Positions 33,925 to 45,624 of a stretch of 64,000 bases of DNA are shown here, piece by piece (the stretch's first letter is position 1; the number at the start of each line of letters is the position of its first letter). The position numbers were made by a program, and so were the translations under genes. The notes under the pieces were generated by a model, which saw only the letters and a list, made by a program, of their open reading frames with translations, did not search any database and was not told the origin of the DNA. This stretch comes from Talpa occidentalis (taxonomy: Eukaryota; Chordata; Mammalia; Eulipotyphla; Talpidae): contig NW_023603184.1 of assembly GCF_014898055.3 (NCBI RefSeq), positions 114,008,615 through 114,072,614 of the forward strand, written 5' to 3'.

Positions 33925-35290
33925 TATTTAACCACATTTTTTGAAACATTTATAATTTTATAGTTGAAAAGTAAAAAAAAAAAGATATTGCATGTATATT
34001 AAACACCAGATATGAAAATGTAACCATTAGATAATAACTTTTTTTCTTCATAAGATTCCAATAATTTTGTGCATTTAGCTCCATGGTCATTCTTTTTTTT
34101 TTTTTTTTTTTTAGAAATTTTAAGTACTTACCACAGATACAAACATTGACTACCTACAGATGGTCCCAGACTAAAAGAGAGAAAATAGAAATTTTGAAAT
34201 GCCATATATTGGCACTATATCTTTTATAAAATGCTTTGTAGTTACAGGTGATTGAGAAAGTTTTCTGAGGTTTTTGGGAGAAAGATTTACTACTACATAC
34301 TACATGAAGCATTTCTAGCCAATCTTTTTAAAAGTAATATTGTCAACATCAGTACTAAAAAGGTAAACATGCTTATTCTGTGGTCTGCACTTTTATGTAG
34401 AGTTTATGTACTTAGTTCTCATAAGAACCCCATAAAAGTTACTTTTTAAAAATGAATATATATTTTTATAGGTTGAATATTTGTTCACAATTATAAAGAG
34501 AGGTAAAGTCAGGAATCTTAATTATTCTCCATTACCAAAGATAGCATGGCTATTAAATATTAGTATCAAGTTTTATATGTAGATGATGATTTCACTACTG
34601 TTTGGGAGGAGGGAAAATTTTCCCCAACTTCTTTGGCTACTTCTCAGGCTGATCAACTAATCAAATTAATATCAGACAGATTAGGAGAGGGAAAAATCAA
34701 ATTAAATTATGTACTTATGAGGAATGTACATAGAACCGAGCATTCCAAAGCCAGTGAGGCAAAATGAGGTTCTGTATCCCAAGTTAAGGAATGGAATAGG
34801 AGTCTGGGCTTCAAAAAGAAAGGAAGGGGGCTCATGATGAAGGCCAGATGGTAAAAATTAGATGTTTGCCCTGGCATGTAGATAAGTTTCTTGATAGAAT
34901 ATTTACTTCTGATAATAGCCCTAATTCTGGGTAAGACCACTGTATCTCATTCTAAGTAGTTAAGAGAGTAATAAATATTTCTTTTGAAACTTGAGAACTT
35001 TAATTGACCTCCGCTCAAAATAATCTACATAGTAAAGTGACATGTCTTGTGAAGGTCTGTTTTGAACATCTTGGGGATGCCTCTACTTCACTCTAAACAA
35101 TCACAATGCTGCTTTAAAAAAAAAAAATTGCTCATAGTTGTAAAAGAAATCAGCTACCATTCATGTCCTCATTAATGGGGTAAAATCTAAAATAAAAATA
35201 TTTCTGCTTAGAAAAGGTGGAAACCAAGAATAGAAACAATGGCATCCAGACAAAGTCTGAAAAAGAGATAGGATGAGCATAGGAGAAAAA
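33925..35290. other. Non-coding DNA with a 20-base T run
   Basis: A T run of about 20 lies at 34093-34112. 34600-34960 is less AT-rich and could be an LTR remnant, but I cannot assign it. No gene seen. Confidence 0.45.
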
Positions 35291-35291
35291 T

Positions 35292-35293
<2 letters not shown>

Positions 35294-35334
<41 letters not shown>
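35294..35334. repeat. (TG)n microsatellite
   Basis: About twenty uninterrupted TG units, the longest dinucleotide array in the window. Such alternating purine-pyrimidine runs can adopt Z-DNA and are usually length-polymorphic. It creates spurious Cys-Val and His-Thr frames on both strands. Confidence 0.97.
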
Positions 35335-35336
<2 letters not shown>

Positions 35337-35339
35337 ACA

Positions 35340-36435
35340 AGAACAAGAGGATCTTTCCTGCTCTCCAAAATGTATCATCAAACAAAAGATCAAACTTTGT
35401 TTATGGGAGGTTATTTTTCTATGGCAGTATTTCTGTACTTGCTTTCCCAGGATACTCTTCCACTGAGAGAATGATTTGGGGATGTGGGAAGAAAAAGGAG
35501 GTGAAGTATCTCTGGTGAAAAGCACCAGAAAAATATGATGTACTACTAGATATTCACAAATCTCATTATGAATGATTCTAAGAATTTTTATGTTATGAAG
35601 ACCTGGTTGACTTAATCCGGTATTTATAATCCTTTCAAAAGATTTTTAAAGAATTGGTGGCATTAGTTTGCTAAAAAACTTGCTCTTGCATATATTAGTT
35701 TATCAACATTGAGCATGTTCAGGAATAAAAAACAAAGAATTCTAATTCTTTTTTACACAGGAAGGTTTTTATTACTTGAAGTTTCTTAATAAAATTTTTA
35801 AATTGTGAGATTGAATTTCATAAGCTTTTCCAAAATTGCACATTTAAGTAGTAATTGCTTATACTGAGGGTGAAATGCTTAGTAAGATGGAATTATTTTT
35901 GGAGTAAATATGGGGCCAGTTAGGAGATGTACTATATGTCCTCCCTGGCTGAATTCAGAGTCTGGCTATAGAAAGAACCTACACATATACTTGACTTCTA
36001 GCCTTACACATTGCTATGCAGTTTTATAATAAAGTATGATAATTTTTATGATAAACTCATCCTAAAGTATTTATTAGTACTTTTCAAAAATGTGGAAATT
36101 CTCAATGATGAGGTTTTTGAATTCCAGTACAAGTTTGCATTTCATGGTCATTAACTTCATTAGGAACTCCTGTGGAAAAATAATAAGATTTCTCTTAAGA
36201 GTTGCTTCAGGAAAATTTTATTTTCATCTCATTGAGGCTCACAGATGAAGTAATAGCTTTATGGCCTTAATGAAAGACTGAAAAAAGAAGAAATGTAAAA
36301 ATTAATTTCAGTTGTTTGAATTCAAATTTAGCTGAACCCTGAGTCTGCCTTTGAAATTATGAACTTTCTTTCCCCCAACAAATAAATATGTGTCATACAA
36401 TTGAGATAGAAAGGTTATAATTTTCCAAATAGGTG
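35340..36435. other. AT-rich non-coding DNA
   Basis: No gene or assignable repeat seen. Confidence 0.5.
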
Positions 36436-36436
36436 A

Positions 36437-36476
36437 TCATATTGTTATAGGGCAGGGATGCCCTGTAACAATATGA
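36437..36476. repeat. 40-bp near-perfect palindrome resembling fused LTR ends
   Basis: Two 18-bp arms, 36437-36454 and 36459-36476, pair with one mismatch around the loop GGGA. The core starts TGTTATAGGG and ends CCCTGTAACA, flanked by ATAT on both sides. The right arm with its flank (36459-36476) is identical over 18 bases to 38698-38715, the 3' end and flank of the solo LTR nearby. The left arm resembles that LTR's 5' junction. Confidence 0.85.
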
Positions 36477-36653
36477 AGTCTTATGTTATCATTTTTTTCT
36501 TGTGTTTAGTCTTGGGAAACTCTCAATACATTTTTTTTTTACCACAAGAATAACTTAAATTTTTTTTTTCTGTGCCAAATAGTTATTCAAATGCTGTTTT
36601 GTACTATATAAAAACTCTGGTAATAGGGCCATAATTTCCTCCAGGGTTTATTA

Positions 36654-36923
36654 TTTTTTTAAAAGATTTACTTATTTATACAAGCACTGGGGTACAAGCC
36701 AGAGGCACGGGAGGGTGAGAGAATTCACCAGAGACAGAGTAGAGAGCAGAACAGGCAGAAGGACCGAAGTACACTGCTGCGGGAGCAGTGGGTGAAACAG
36801 GAGAGATCTGCCTCACCATATGGGAATCTCTGTGGCTGGCTAGGTATCGAACCAGTGGTGCTGCAGAGGCAGCAGACGGCTTCACAGCACTGCACTCAAC
36901 CCACTGAGCCACCAGGGAGGCCC
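36654..36923 (-). mobile_element. tRNA-derived SINE, variant A-like
   Basis: It has the tail-side 'acaagcactggggtacaagc', the body 'gagagaattcaccagagac', and the antisense head 'gagccaccagggaggccc'. A target-site duplication is seen as 'cctccagggtttatta' (36638-36653) and 'cctccagagtttata' (36925-36939). The head mixes features of both variants. Confidence 0.9.
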
Positions 36924-36970
36924 TCCTCCAGAGTTTATATTCAGGGAGGCCCTCCTCCAGAGTTTATATT
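36913..36970. repeat. 29-bp tandem duplication at a SINE junction
   Basis: Two identical 29-bp units, 36913-36941 and 36942-36970. Each consists of the last bases of the SINE head plus the adjoining target-site duplication. The duplication must have followed SINE insertion. Confidence 0.95.
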
Positions 36971-37012
36971 CAGGATAGAAAGAAAGCATTTTGGAATGTG
37001 ACTTCATTTTTT

Positions 37013-37238
37013 TTTTTAAGATTCTATTTATTTTTGCATAGAAGAGCTGGGGCATAGGCCATAGGTGCAGGGAGTGAGAGGATTTACCAGAGATAGAGTG
37101 GGGAGCAGAGCAGGCAGATTTACTGAAATGCATTGCTGAGGGGAGCAGTGGGCCAGACAGGTAAGGTTTGCTGCACCCTATGTGGGTTAGTTCCCTGGCC
37201 TGGCCATAGTGGTGACAGCACTGAGGCTTAACCCCTAG
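37013..37238 (-). mobile_element. tRNA-derived SINE, variant B, 5'-truncated
   Basis: It has the tail-side 'gcatagaagagctggggcat' and the body 'gagaggatttaccagagat', and stops at 'gaggcttaacccctag', so about 30 bases of the tRNA-like head with the A box are absent. The flanks 'gacttcatttt' (from 37000) and 'gactttatttt' (from 37239) look like a target-site duplication, so truncation probably occurred at insertion. Confidence 0.85.
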
Positions 37239-37288
37239 GACTTTATTTTTAGTGACTTAGTCAAAATTACTTGGTGACATTACTTACT

Positions 37289-37313
37289 TATATATATATA
37301 TATATATATATAT
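37289..37313. repeat. (TA)n microsatellite
   Basis: About twelve TA units followed by mixed ATGCATATATACATATAC-type sequence to about 37405. Confidence 0.9.
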
Positions 37314-37409
37314 GCATATATACATATACACATGTATGTTTGTATCTATATGTAAATATCCATAGGTATGCACATGAATAAACAAATGAATACACATACA
37401 CATGTCTTT

Positions 37410-38100
37410 GTTTATTGTTCTAGTTAACGTAGAACTATATTTAAGATGCTCATATTAGGATGCTCAATGCATTTTGATGATGAATAGTTTTTTTTTTATT
37501 TTGTCATTGAAATTTCTCAAAGTTGAGCAACTAAACATTAAAATCTCTCTATATGCTACTTAGGTAAAATTGAGACCAAATGTAAACCCAGCGTATAGCT
37601 ATCATCAGTGCCATTTTCACTGATGAACACTACAAACAAAATCAGGAATATATATTTCATAAAGATCCTTAACTTGATTTCATATCATTTGAGATCATTT
37701 TACTATTAGGAAAACAAATGAAACATTTTCATTTTAACAGAGGTCCAAAAAAAAAAGTGGAATCTGTAAGCTTGGGAAACATGAAGCCAACATGTTTTAA
37801 GAGTTTAATTATGAAAGAAGTAGGTATTGTAATTAAATTGTTTATATTTATTGGAAGAAAATCTATTAACAATCAAAATATGAGATGCATTGCAAGATGC
37901 AGGGAAAGGGACTATAAAAGAGTGGGATGGTCTTAGTAGAGGTCATAGAGACACCTAATATGTGATAAGGAGTTAAACCAGGAAAAGAAAAAGAGACATA
38001 GAAACAAAGACAGCGTTGATAAACCTTAAAACCTATAGGAGTTTGCTTTCATCTGAGGGAATGAGAAATGGCAAGCTGGAATAGAAATAAAGGCATTATC
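37410..38100. other. AT-rich non-coding DNA
   Basis: No gene or assignable repeat seen. The 72-codon frame at 37718-37936 has no motif. Confidence 0.5.
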
Positions 38101-38105
38101 CATAT

Positions 38106-38709
38106 TGTAACAGGGTGGTTCCCAGGAAAGGGGAAGGTTCCAGGTTTCCTGCCTAACCCAAAAGGAGGGTGGAGCTGAGCAGGGAGAGAATAAGCTGCAG
38201 AGGAGACTGAGGAAAGAAGGAAGCAGTGTGGAGAGCTAGAAGGAGACCTGGAGGAGGCACATGGAATGGAGAGACACGTGAAGAAATTGTGCTTGCCTTT
38301 TGGTCATGGACTGGTTGATACAGATGTGGGTGAGAGACCATAGGGAGGTGACAATGGCAGTTTTTGTCTTGATTTTGATTTTGCTCTTTTCCTCCCAGAC
38401 TTGTCTGCTTGTTTTTGATCCTTTTCTGTGGGTCCCCACCGGAAGATGCTTTAGACTTGTGGCAGGCTTTGGGCCCTTGTTCTGGGCCAATCCTGCTTGG
38501 GTGGACTTTTACCCGTGAGGGGATAGGTAACTTTGGGTGCTTGATTTAGAAACTGTATCCTTTGCCTTTCCTGTGTTGTTTATTAATCGTATTAAATTTC
38601 CTTTTCATTAAAGTCTTATATGTTTTGTGTTGATGCAGTGGATGGCAGAACCTAATTAGAGCAGGCAGGTTTGCGGGGCCTGGGGTGCCCCTCTCCCTGC
38701 CCTGTAACA
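38106..38709 (+). mobile_element. Solo LTR of 604 bp with 4-bp target duplication
   Basis: It starts TGTAACAGGG and ends CCCTGTAACA, with direct repeats ATAT at 38102-38105 and 38710-38713. A 4-bp duplication is typical of class I (gammaretrovirus-like) elements. 'tcgtattaaatttcc' and 'ttcattaaagtct' near 38590-38612 could be ATTAAA polyadenylation signals. The 5' part is purine-rich, and the G+C content stands out from the AT-rich surroundings. No internal retroviral sequence flanks it. The plus frame at 38300-38518 and minus frames at 38153-38490 are spurious. I do not recognise the family. Confidence 0.8.
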
Positions 38710-38715
38710 ATATGA

Positions 38716-39105
38716 GAGTAGAAGCATTAAAATACTCTGAAATTCACTCAGCTTCCTTGAAGAAAACTGCACAAATGATTATTAATGTTGCATACAATCT
38801 ATTATAATTCTTTATATAACTTATAATCAGCATATTTAGCATAGCAAAATATTTCTTTTTCCCAGCACCCAGCTGCCAAAGAAAAGAATCTGTTTTTTAA
38901 AATATTAAAATTGACATCAACAAATAAAACTTTATTATTGGTTTAATAGTTTAACCTACACTTGAAATTAATTAAGATTCTCCCTGTAAATATTTCATAA
39001 CCAAATTTAACAAATGTTCTTTTAAAAATGGTAACATTGTGGAACTCAGATTTCAGAGGCCTCATGTACAGTGAAGGAGACCAAATGTTCTTTTGAATAA
39101 AATGA
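38716..39105. other. AT-rich non-coding DNA
   Basis: No feature recognised. Confidence 0.5.
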
Positions 39106-39109
39106 CTAA

Positions 39110-39370
39110 AGAAAACCTTACTGTGAAGGTGATCTGGAAGCAGACTTGAATGAGGCAAGGAGACAGCCATAGAGGTTATCTGGTGCAAATAGCAAGTTCA
39201 GAGATCTATAAGTGGCTATTCAATAAGAAGGTGAATATTGTTAGGGTAGAGTGCAGGGAAAGGTAGCAATAAAAGAGAAAAGGAAGGTAATTTGGTTCCA
39301 AGTCATCCAGGATTCAATAGACTTTCAATCTGAGTGAAATGGGAGGCATGATATGCTTTGAAAAAAAAAA
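39110..39370 (-). repeat. L2-like fragment, minus strand
   Basis: 'ggcaaggagacagcc' and 'ctgagtgaaatgggaggcat' follow the antisense L2-type body (gaaggagcgagcc ... ctgagtgagatgggaagcc). Low conservation. Confidence 0.35.
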
Positions 39371-39374
39371 AATA

Positions 39375-40030
39375 ATACCTTATTTTATCTTTTAACAAGA
39401 TATGCTTTAAAATTTTAAGTTTAGCTGCTATATTCTTCCAGGTCTGGGAAAAGATTGCACAGCATCACTTTTCCCTGATACTCTTCTCATACCATTGAAA
39501 TAATTCAACACTTATGATATAATCTAATTCTTAGTGGCTGTCACAAAGGAAATTTCCTAAATAAACATTTTCTTTTAATCTTTGAAAAACAATTATTTTA
39601 TCTACTTTAGTGTAAATTTATTGAGATGTAAGGTTATTTATGTAAATATGTTTATTTTAAACTTGAAAACAATCTAATAATCTACAAGTGAAGACCTGAG
39701 AATGAAAATTATTTATTTCAAAGAATTTAATATTTAAAAATGTTCATATTGCTCATACTTTGGGATTTAAATTATTGTACCTTTATACTGGAATCTCTAA
39801 CTTTATACACTATATTACATCCCCATTGTTTCTGTAACAAATTGGCAGACGTATTGGTTCATAACACCATAAATTATTTTACAATTAGGTAAGAAGTCCA
39901 ACACCAGTCCCAAAACATAGCATTTCTCTGATCCAGCTTGCATCATCATAGCTCTTTTTTTAAAGTCTTTTAACTCCCTCTTTCACTTAGGACCCTGTGA
40001 TTACATTAGGTCTGTTCACATGAATCCAGA
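39375..40030. other. AT-rich non-coding DNA
   Basis: An A-run lies at 39360-39371. No gene seen. Confidence 0.5.
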
Positions 40031-40046
40031 ACAATCTCCATATTTA

Positions 40047-40307
40047 TTTTAAAGATTTATTTATTTATGCATACAAGAACTGTAATACAGGCCAGAGGTG
40101 TGGAGGGTGAAAGAATTCACCGGAGAGAGTGGGGAGCAGAACAGGCAGATTGACTGAAAACACTGCTGAGGGGAGCAGCAGGTGAGTCAGGAGAGGTCTG
40201 CTGCCCCATGTGGGTAGCTCCCTGGCTGGGAATCAAACTCATGCCGCAGTGGCTATGGATAACTTCATAGTTTGAATCTTAACCCCTTGCACCACCAGGG
40301 AAGCCCC
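40047..40307 (-). mobile_element. tRNA-derived SINE, variant B, full length
   Basis: It has the variant B features 'gcatacaagaactgtaatac', 'gtgggtagctccctggctgg' and 'aaccccttgcaccaccagg'. The target-site duplication 'caatctccatattt' lies at 40032-40045 and 40308-40321. It is one of the best-preserved variant B copies. Confidence 0.92.
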
Positions 40308-40324
40308 CAATCTCCATATTTTAA

Positions 40325-42055
40325 TGTCAGCTAATTTGCAGCCTTCATCTCATCTGTCATCTAACATAATAAATTCTTACATTACAAGGGTTATGTTGTG
40401 GATATTTTGAGGAAACATTTATAGGTCTAACAGAGCAGAAAGGGGGAAGTAAATTAAAAGCAAATAGTTAAAAAGAAATATTTCAGAGGTTGGGAGGAAT
40501 CCCCTAATTTATGTACAGATAAAATGCAGTTGTAGTGAAAGTCCTAACCAGAAAATTTGTGGTTGGAAACAAATTTTGGAAACATTTTCTAATCAGGACA
40601 AACCAAAATATAGTATACCAATCATTTTCATGCAAATTTAAACAGTTTACCTAAAAATCATTCCTTTTGTGGTTCGGAAATGACAGATTGGGTATAGTCA
40701 TATATATTATTTGTTTTATAGCTTATGTTAAAATATAGTGGAAAATACTAATTTATGTGATATTATGTCATTCATTTTCTATGAAAAGTAGCTTAAAACT
40801 ATATTTTATTTATACATAAGTATTGACTTGTATTTAGAATCATTGAATTTTAGACTATAAAATACTTATCAGCCTAAAACTAGATTACTGGTTTAAAACT
40901 AGTTTAAAATTAGATTACCTAAATAAGGGACTAGGAAAAAGACTAATTATAAGAAAGAAAAATTCAAAATCAACAAGCAACTATAAACCAGAGACACACT
41001 ACTAGGGGGAAGAAGGGGCGGGGAGAGGAAGGATTAGGGTCAAAATAAGGTGGGTGCAATTGTATGGGGGATATAAGCAAAATGAAAATGCATACATTGT
41101 GCAAAAATGAAAAATGATGTAAGAATTACGTAAAAAAAAAAACAAAAACCTAGGTTACTATTTAATGGGTTTCTGGAACAGTAATATTTAATGATTTCTA
41201 ATAATAGTGAATTTTTCAAGGTTGTAAATATTTTCAAGGTTATATATTTTTATGAAACCATGGGTTAACAAAATCCAATGATTTATTTACTGCAGGATCT
41301 CTTTAACCTCTTATATGCATTGACAATTCCCATAGGCAAGAAATTGTTTGCAGTATATTCAAAACTCATTTCACTTTCAAACATCATATGTGCCTAATGT
41401 TCTAAATATACACACTACAATAAATTTTGCTCTGGAAAGTGCTCAATAAAAAATGTCTTGTCCATTTCATTGTATTCTTTAGAGAGCCATCTGATAAATA
41501 AATGAGTGATTATAACTCAGATAGAACTTAGCAGAGAAAGTTAGGTTATATATTCCGTGCTACAGCCAATACAAAGGAAAAAGAGTGATGATAGCATCAT
41601 CAGTCACTTCTATTAAATCATATGCCTTTTCAATGTCTTTCTACCAGTCACTTTGCTATTGTATTCCTTTAGTCTATCCTTCCGATTAACAGTTTCTGAT
41701 GTTTTTTCCTTCCTTTCCCTGTCTGCACTTTATTTCTCAAATGGAATCTATCACTATATCTTATTACCTATTACAAAAGTGATATCTCCCTCCTGATTAA
41801 TTTTGACTTTTTTTGTCCACTGTAATTTCTGACTTTTTTACTTTAATTTTCACTTTTATATTTTATTATTGTTTAAGTGAAGCAGTGTTTTACGGCATTG
41901 TGTATTACTTAGAGGTGAAGGTTTGCACCTCTTCAAATGTATATTACTCTATCACACCAACCACCAAAGCATCAGAATCAATGGATGATAGATTTAGGAA
42001 AGCCAAATCTCAAAGTTTATATCATTTAGGCAAAAAAATCTGTGCATGCTAGTTA
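40325..42055. other. AT-rich non-coding DNA
   Basis: No gene or assignable repeat seen. The frame at 41813-42052 has no motif. Confidence 0.5.
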
Positions 42056-42059
42056 ATTG

Positions 42060-42185
42060 AGCTTGCCTTCTTTGACTGCACTAGTCTGTCATTGTCCCTG
42101 TATTGTTATCTATTCTCAGGCATTGAGCTTTTATTAGGAACCTAGTGCTTGACACATAAAAGGAACATAATAAATGTGTTGATTT
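42060..42185 (+). repeat. L2 3' end-like fragment
   Basis: 'aacctagtgcttgacacata' followed by 'aaaggaacataataaatgtg' matches the antepenultimate block of L2/MIR 3' ends (agtgcctggcacatagtaggtgctcaataaatg). Confidence 0.5.
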
Positions 42186-42189
42186 TTAG

Positions 42190-45100
42190 TCATAGTAATG
42201 TAATTATAACAACTGAGATAAGTGAATATGCAATAAAGGACAAAGTCCTTTCTAGTAAATGTTTCTTATGAACAAAGTGAGCAATTTTGACACTAAAATA
42301 TGTGAAAATGGTGAAATTCCCACTTACTTTATATAGTATTATAAGTCATATGCATAAAAAAATAAAAATGCCGTTCTGTGAAATAGACACTAAACCTAAA
42401 ACAACACAAGTTCAAACAAGCCTCATTTAAGCTATTCCATTAGGAATATCTAAAGAAACAATGCAGTTAATACATTGCTGGCAATAAAAGGTATGTGGAA
42501 AACTACTCATCTCAAATGTTATTTTCAAATAAACCCATGTTTCAAGAGTCTGCTCTTTAAAAAGTTCTGACACTACATCAACAATAATATTATGTCCAGG
42601 TACGTAACTAGTGCCTTGGGGCCCTCATTCAAATAAAGACCACACTTGAGAGTTTTCTAAAGTTGATTCTGAAAGAATTCTATGCTGTTTCATAATCAAT
42701 TTAAGTATAAATTTACTCACCTAGATTTATGAATATAATATTGTAATGTGAATTTAATAAATTTGGAGATTGGAAATCACGTTTATATGTCTAAAAGAAT
42801 TGAGTCAACTTAATGTATTTAACTTTTAGAAGGCTTCAAAAGAAATGGCAGACATGATATATTAACCTCAGGTCTGCTATTGTAAGAAATGTATTTAGGA
42901 TAGAGAGTCAGTTTATAACCAAAGAAGGAATATGTGTCCCAAGACATAAAAACATATCAACATTCTTATATCCTTAGGGAGTTTTCCTTCACAAAATTAG
43001 AATTTAACTCCAAAATCTGATAATAACTTATCATATAAAGGGAGAGATTTGGAACATCAAGAAGAAAGAAAATTGTGAAGAATAGTAAGTTCTCTGCCCC
43101 TTGCTGAGACTATTCTATTTTTTCAGGGAAGAAGGGACACTGTTCCAGGCTCAGAAATCAAGTGTAGTCTTAAAGGGAAAATTGTCTTTTGTTCCCTTTT
43201 GATATTAGGTGTTTTCTGATGCAATTTTAATACTGTAAACAGTCATTTCATCTTCCTACCTTTATTAAAAGACAACAACTTCTGGAAAATAAATAGCAAA
43301 GATTTTTGTCTCAGCTAAGATGTCAAGCTAATACTGGCTGCTAGCTTCATCTAACAAAAATAAAATTACTGATATCTGAAACTTCTTTATACTTTATTGC
43401 AGTTTCTGTTCTGCTAAATTTGACTTTTTTGCCACCATATTTTCCTCAGTGTGATGACTCAAAGTACTCACTAAGTAGTGTTTATTGGAAATACCTGAGA
43501 TCCTTGAGTTGTAAGTCATGTTAGCATCCTCTGATTTTACTGCATTCTTTTTGCAAAAAAGATGCTAAACTGAAATCTTTCTCTTTTCGTCACATTCTTC
43601 TGGTAAGTAGAATTTATTCCCGATTACATTGTAATTGGGAATAAATTATATTGCTTATTTTTTGGCTCTCTCTTGGGAAACATTAAATCTTTTTCTTTCA
43701 TCTGTGGTGTCTATTGTAAGTCCTGAACATACACAGGAGTTTCTGGTATGATTAGTGTGGTGTCTCTCATTAATTTTTGTAGTTATACAGAGACATCTAT
43801 TGCATAATTTACTGCAGCTATTTAGTATTTGTTGTCTGTTTTATTTTACTATTATAATTTCTTTTCGGTTGGGAGATCATTCAAAAACTATACCACCACT
43901 GCTACTTTCCCTCAAGGGGCAGAATAAAAACACAATTTTAAATTTTTTCTTATAGTTTGTGAAAACCAAACCAAGTCTAAATAACCATATTCATCACTTT
44001 ATTAAGCTTTAATTAGTTAATGCCTAGTAAACTCCCTCAAATATTCTCTGAAAAAATAATTTCACAATTGAGTCATATATTGAGAGACAGGTGTTTGCAC
44101 AAATAGATGCACCAAAAAAAATTAACTTTGGGGGAATCATACCTTTTCTTTAATTTGCCAGTATGCTAAGATTATTACTAAGTAAGTTTAAAACCTAATT
44201 AAAAAGTTTCTGCAAAGTGTCCTTTTAAGAGCTCACAAATGAAATTAATATGAAAGATACCAAACCAATGTTTTCTCGTGAAATATTATTAAAGTCAATT
44301 AAATGGCTTTGAGTCTAGATATTTTAGAACTTATTTTCCTTTTTACAGGATCAAATTTTTAGGATTGACTTATGAATGAAGCCTGGGGATAACATTTCTG
44401 ATTATAACAGAGAAGCTAATGATGAGGATTAAGGCCTGATTTCTCTTTTGATGATGGTCAGTGAAGCTATATGATTATATTGAATGTCAAATACAGGCAA
44501 ATTAGTTTGTCTGGAATTAAAAAATCACCAGTGGCTTATAAGGTTATAATTATAGGTAAATTAGGGTAAAAAAAATGAAAGTGAGCAGAGGTTAAATTGG
44601 ATTTCTTACTCCTACACAGTCTCTTGATACTAATCAAAATAAAAGTCACATTTTTCTGAAACTACAGTGTAGGTATTTGTATTTCTTTAAAACTTCCTAC
44701 AATTAACAAAGTTTAAAGTATTCTAGTCACTTCAGAACCAATAAGCTCTAATAAATAGGATTGAGGAATAGAAATGTTTTTTCAGGCCCTGAGCTTTCTA
44801 AGTCAAGTTCACAGCGTTTGGCACTGGCTAGCATTGCTCAGCCTGTTCTTCACAGACCGCTGTTGTCCTTGGTGTTGTTTTTCAAGTGATTGAATTGATT
44901 TTACTGTAATTGATACAAATAAAGAAAAATGAGGGAAAAATGAAGGATGAAAGAGGCAAAGTAGAGCCTTCCAAGACTGAATGGGACAGAAAAAAGAAGT
45001 CATCACAGAGCATTAGTGTGGCAGAATAAGACATGCTTTTTATGACATCATCTCAGGGCCATACTCCACTCTGTCACATTCTTTTTGTCCAAAGCAAGGC

Positions 45101-45420
45101 ACTAAATCCAGCCATTTTCAAAAATGGAAGAGGAATTGTGCTTTGGTTCTTGAAAGAAGAAATACTAAGTTACACATATTTTTAAAAGCACCACCTGGAA
45201 TACTCAAATGTTAATATTTTATCCCATTTGCTTTGTCATTATTTCTTCATCTATTATTCTCTCTATGTTTTTTGAGAAACTTTTGAGAGTTAGGTGTAGA
45301 CATGATGTCCACTTGCTCCTAAAAACTTTTAATTTATATTTGCTGAAAGTAAGGGCCTTCTTTCATAGAACTGCTGTGCAGTTTTTAAAATTGGGAAATT
45401 AATATTAATACAATATTATT
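42190..45420. other. AT-rich non-coding DNA
   Basis: The longest stretch in which I recognise neither gene nor repeat family. Short frames at 43755-43955, 44809-45006 and 45208-45402 show no motif. Confidence 0.5.
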
Positions 45421-45424
45421 TTCT

Positions 45425-45620
45425 AATATATAGACCTTATTCTAGTTTTTCCAATTGATCCACTGTATTTTGTTTAAAAAAACAAAACAAAACAAAACCT
45501 TGTCTTGGACCAGCCCAGGATTACTCATTACATTTCGGTGTCATAGGTATATTTTGCATCTGTTTGTTTTTATCTTTCCTTGCCTTTCTTTGTCTTTCTG
45601 TTTTTTCCATCTCCCTAGCC
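45425..45620 (-). mobile_element. LINE-1 (L1MC/MD-type) 3'UTR fragment, minus strand
   Basis: 'atagaccttattctagtttt', 'ccaattgatccactgtattt', 'ggaccagcccaggattactc', 'attacatttcggtgtcatag' and 'cctttctttgtctttctg' follow the antisense 3'UTR of old L1 in order. An A4C-type simple run at 45473-45498 is inserted in it. Confidence 0.75.
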
Positions 45621-45624
45621 CCTC

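Noticed and set aside
35208..35525. Overlapping frames on both strands with His-Thr or Cys-Val runs
   Set aside because: They are translations of the TG microsatellite.
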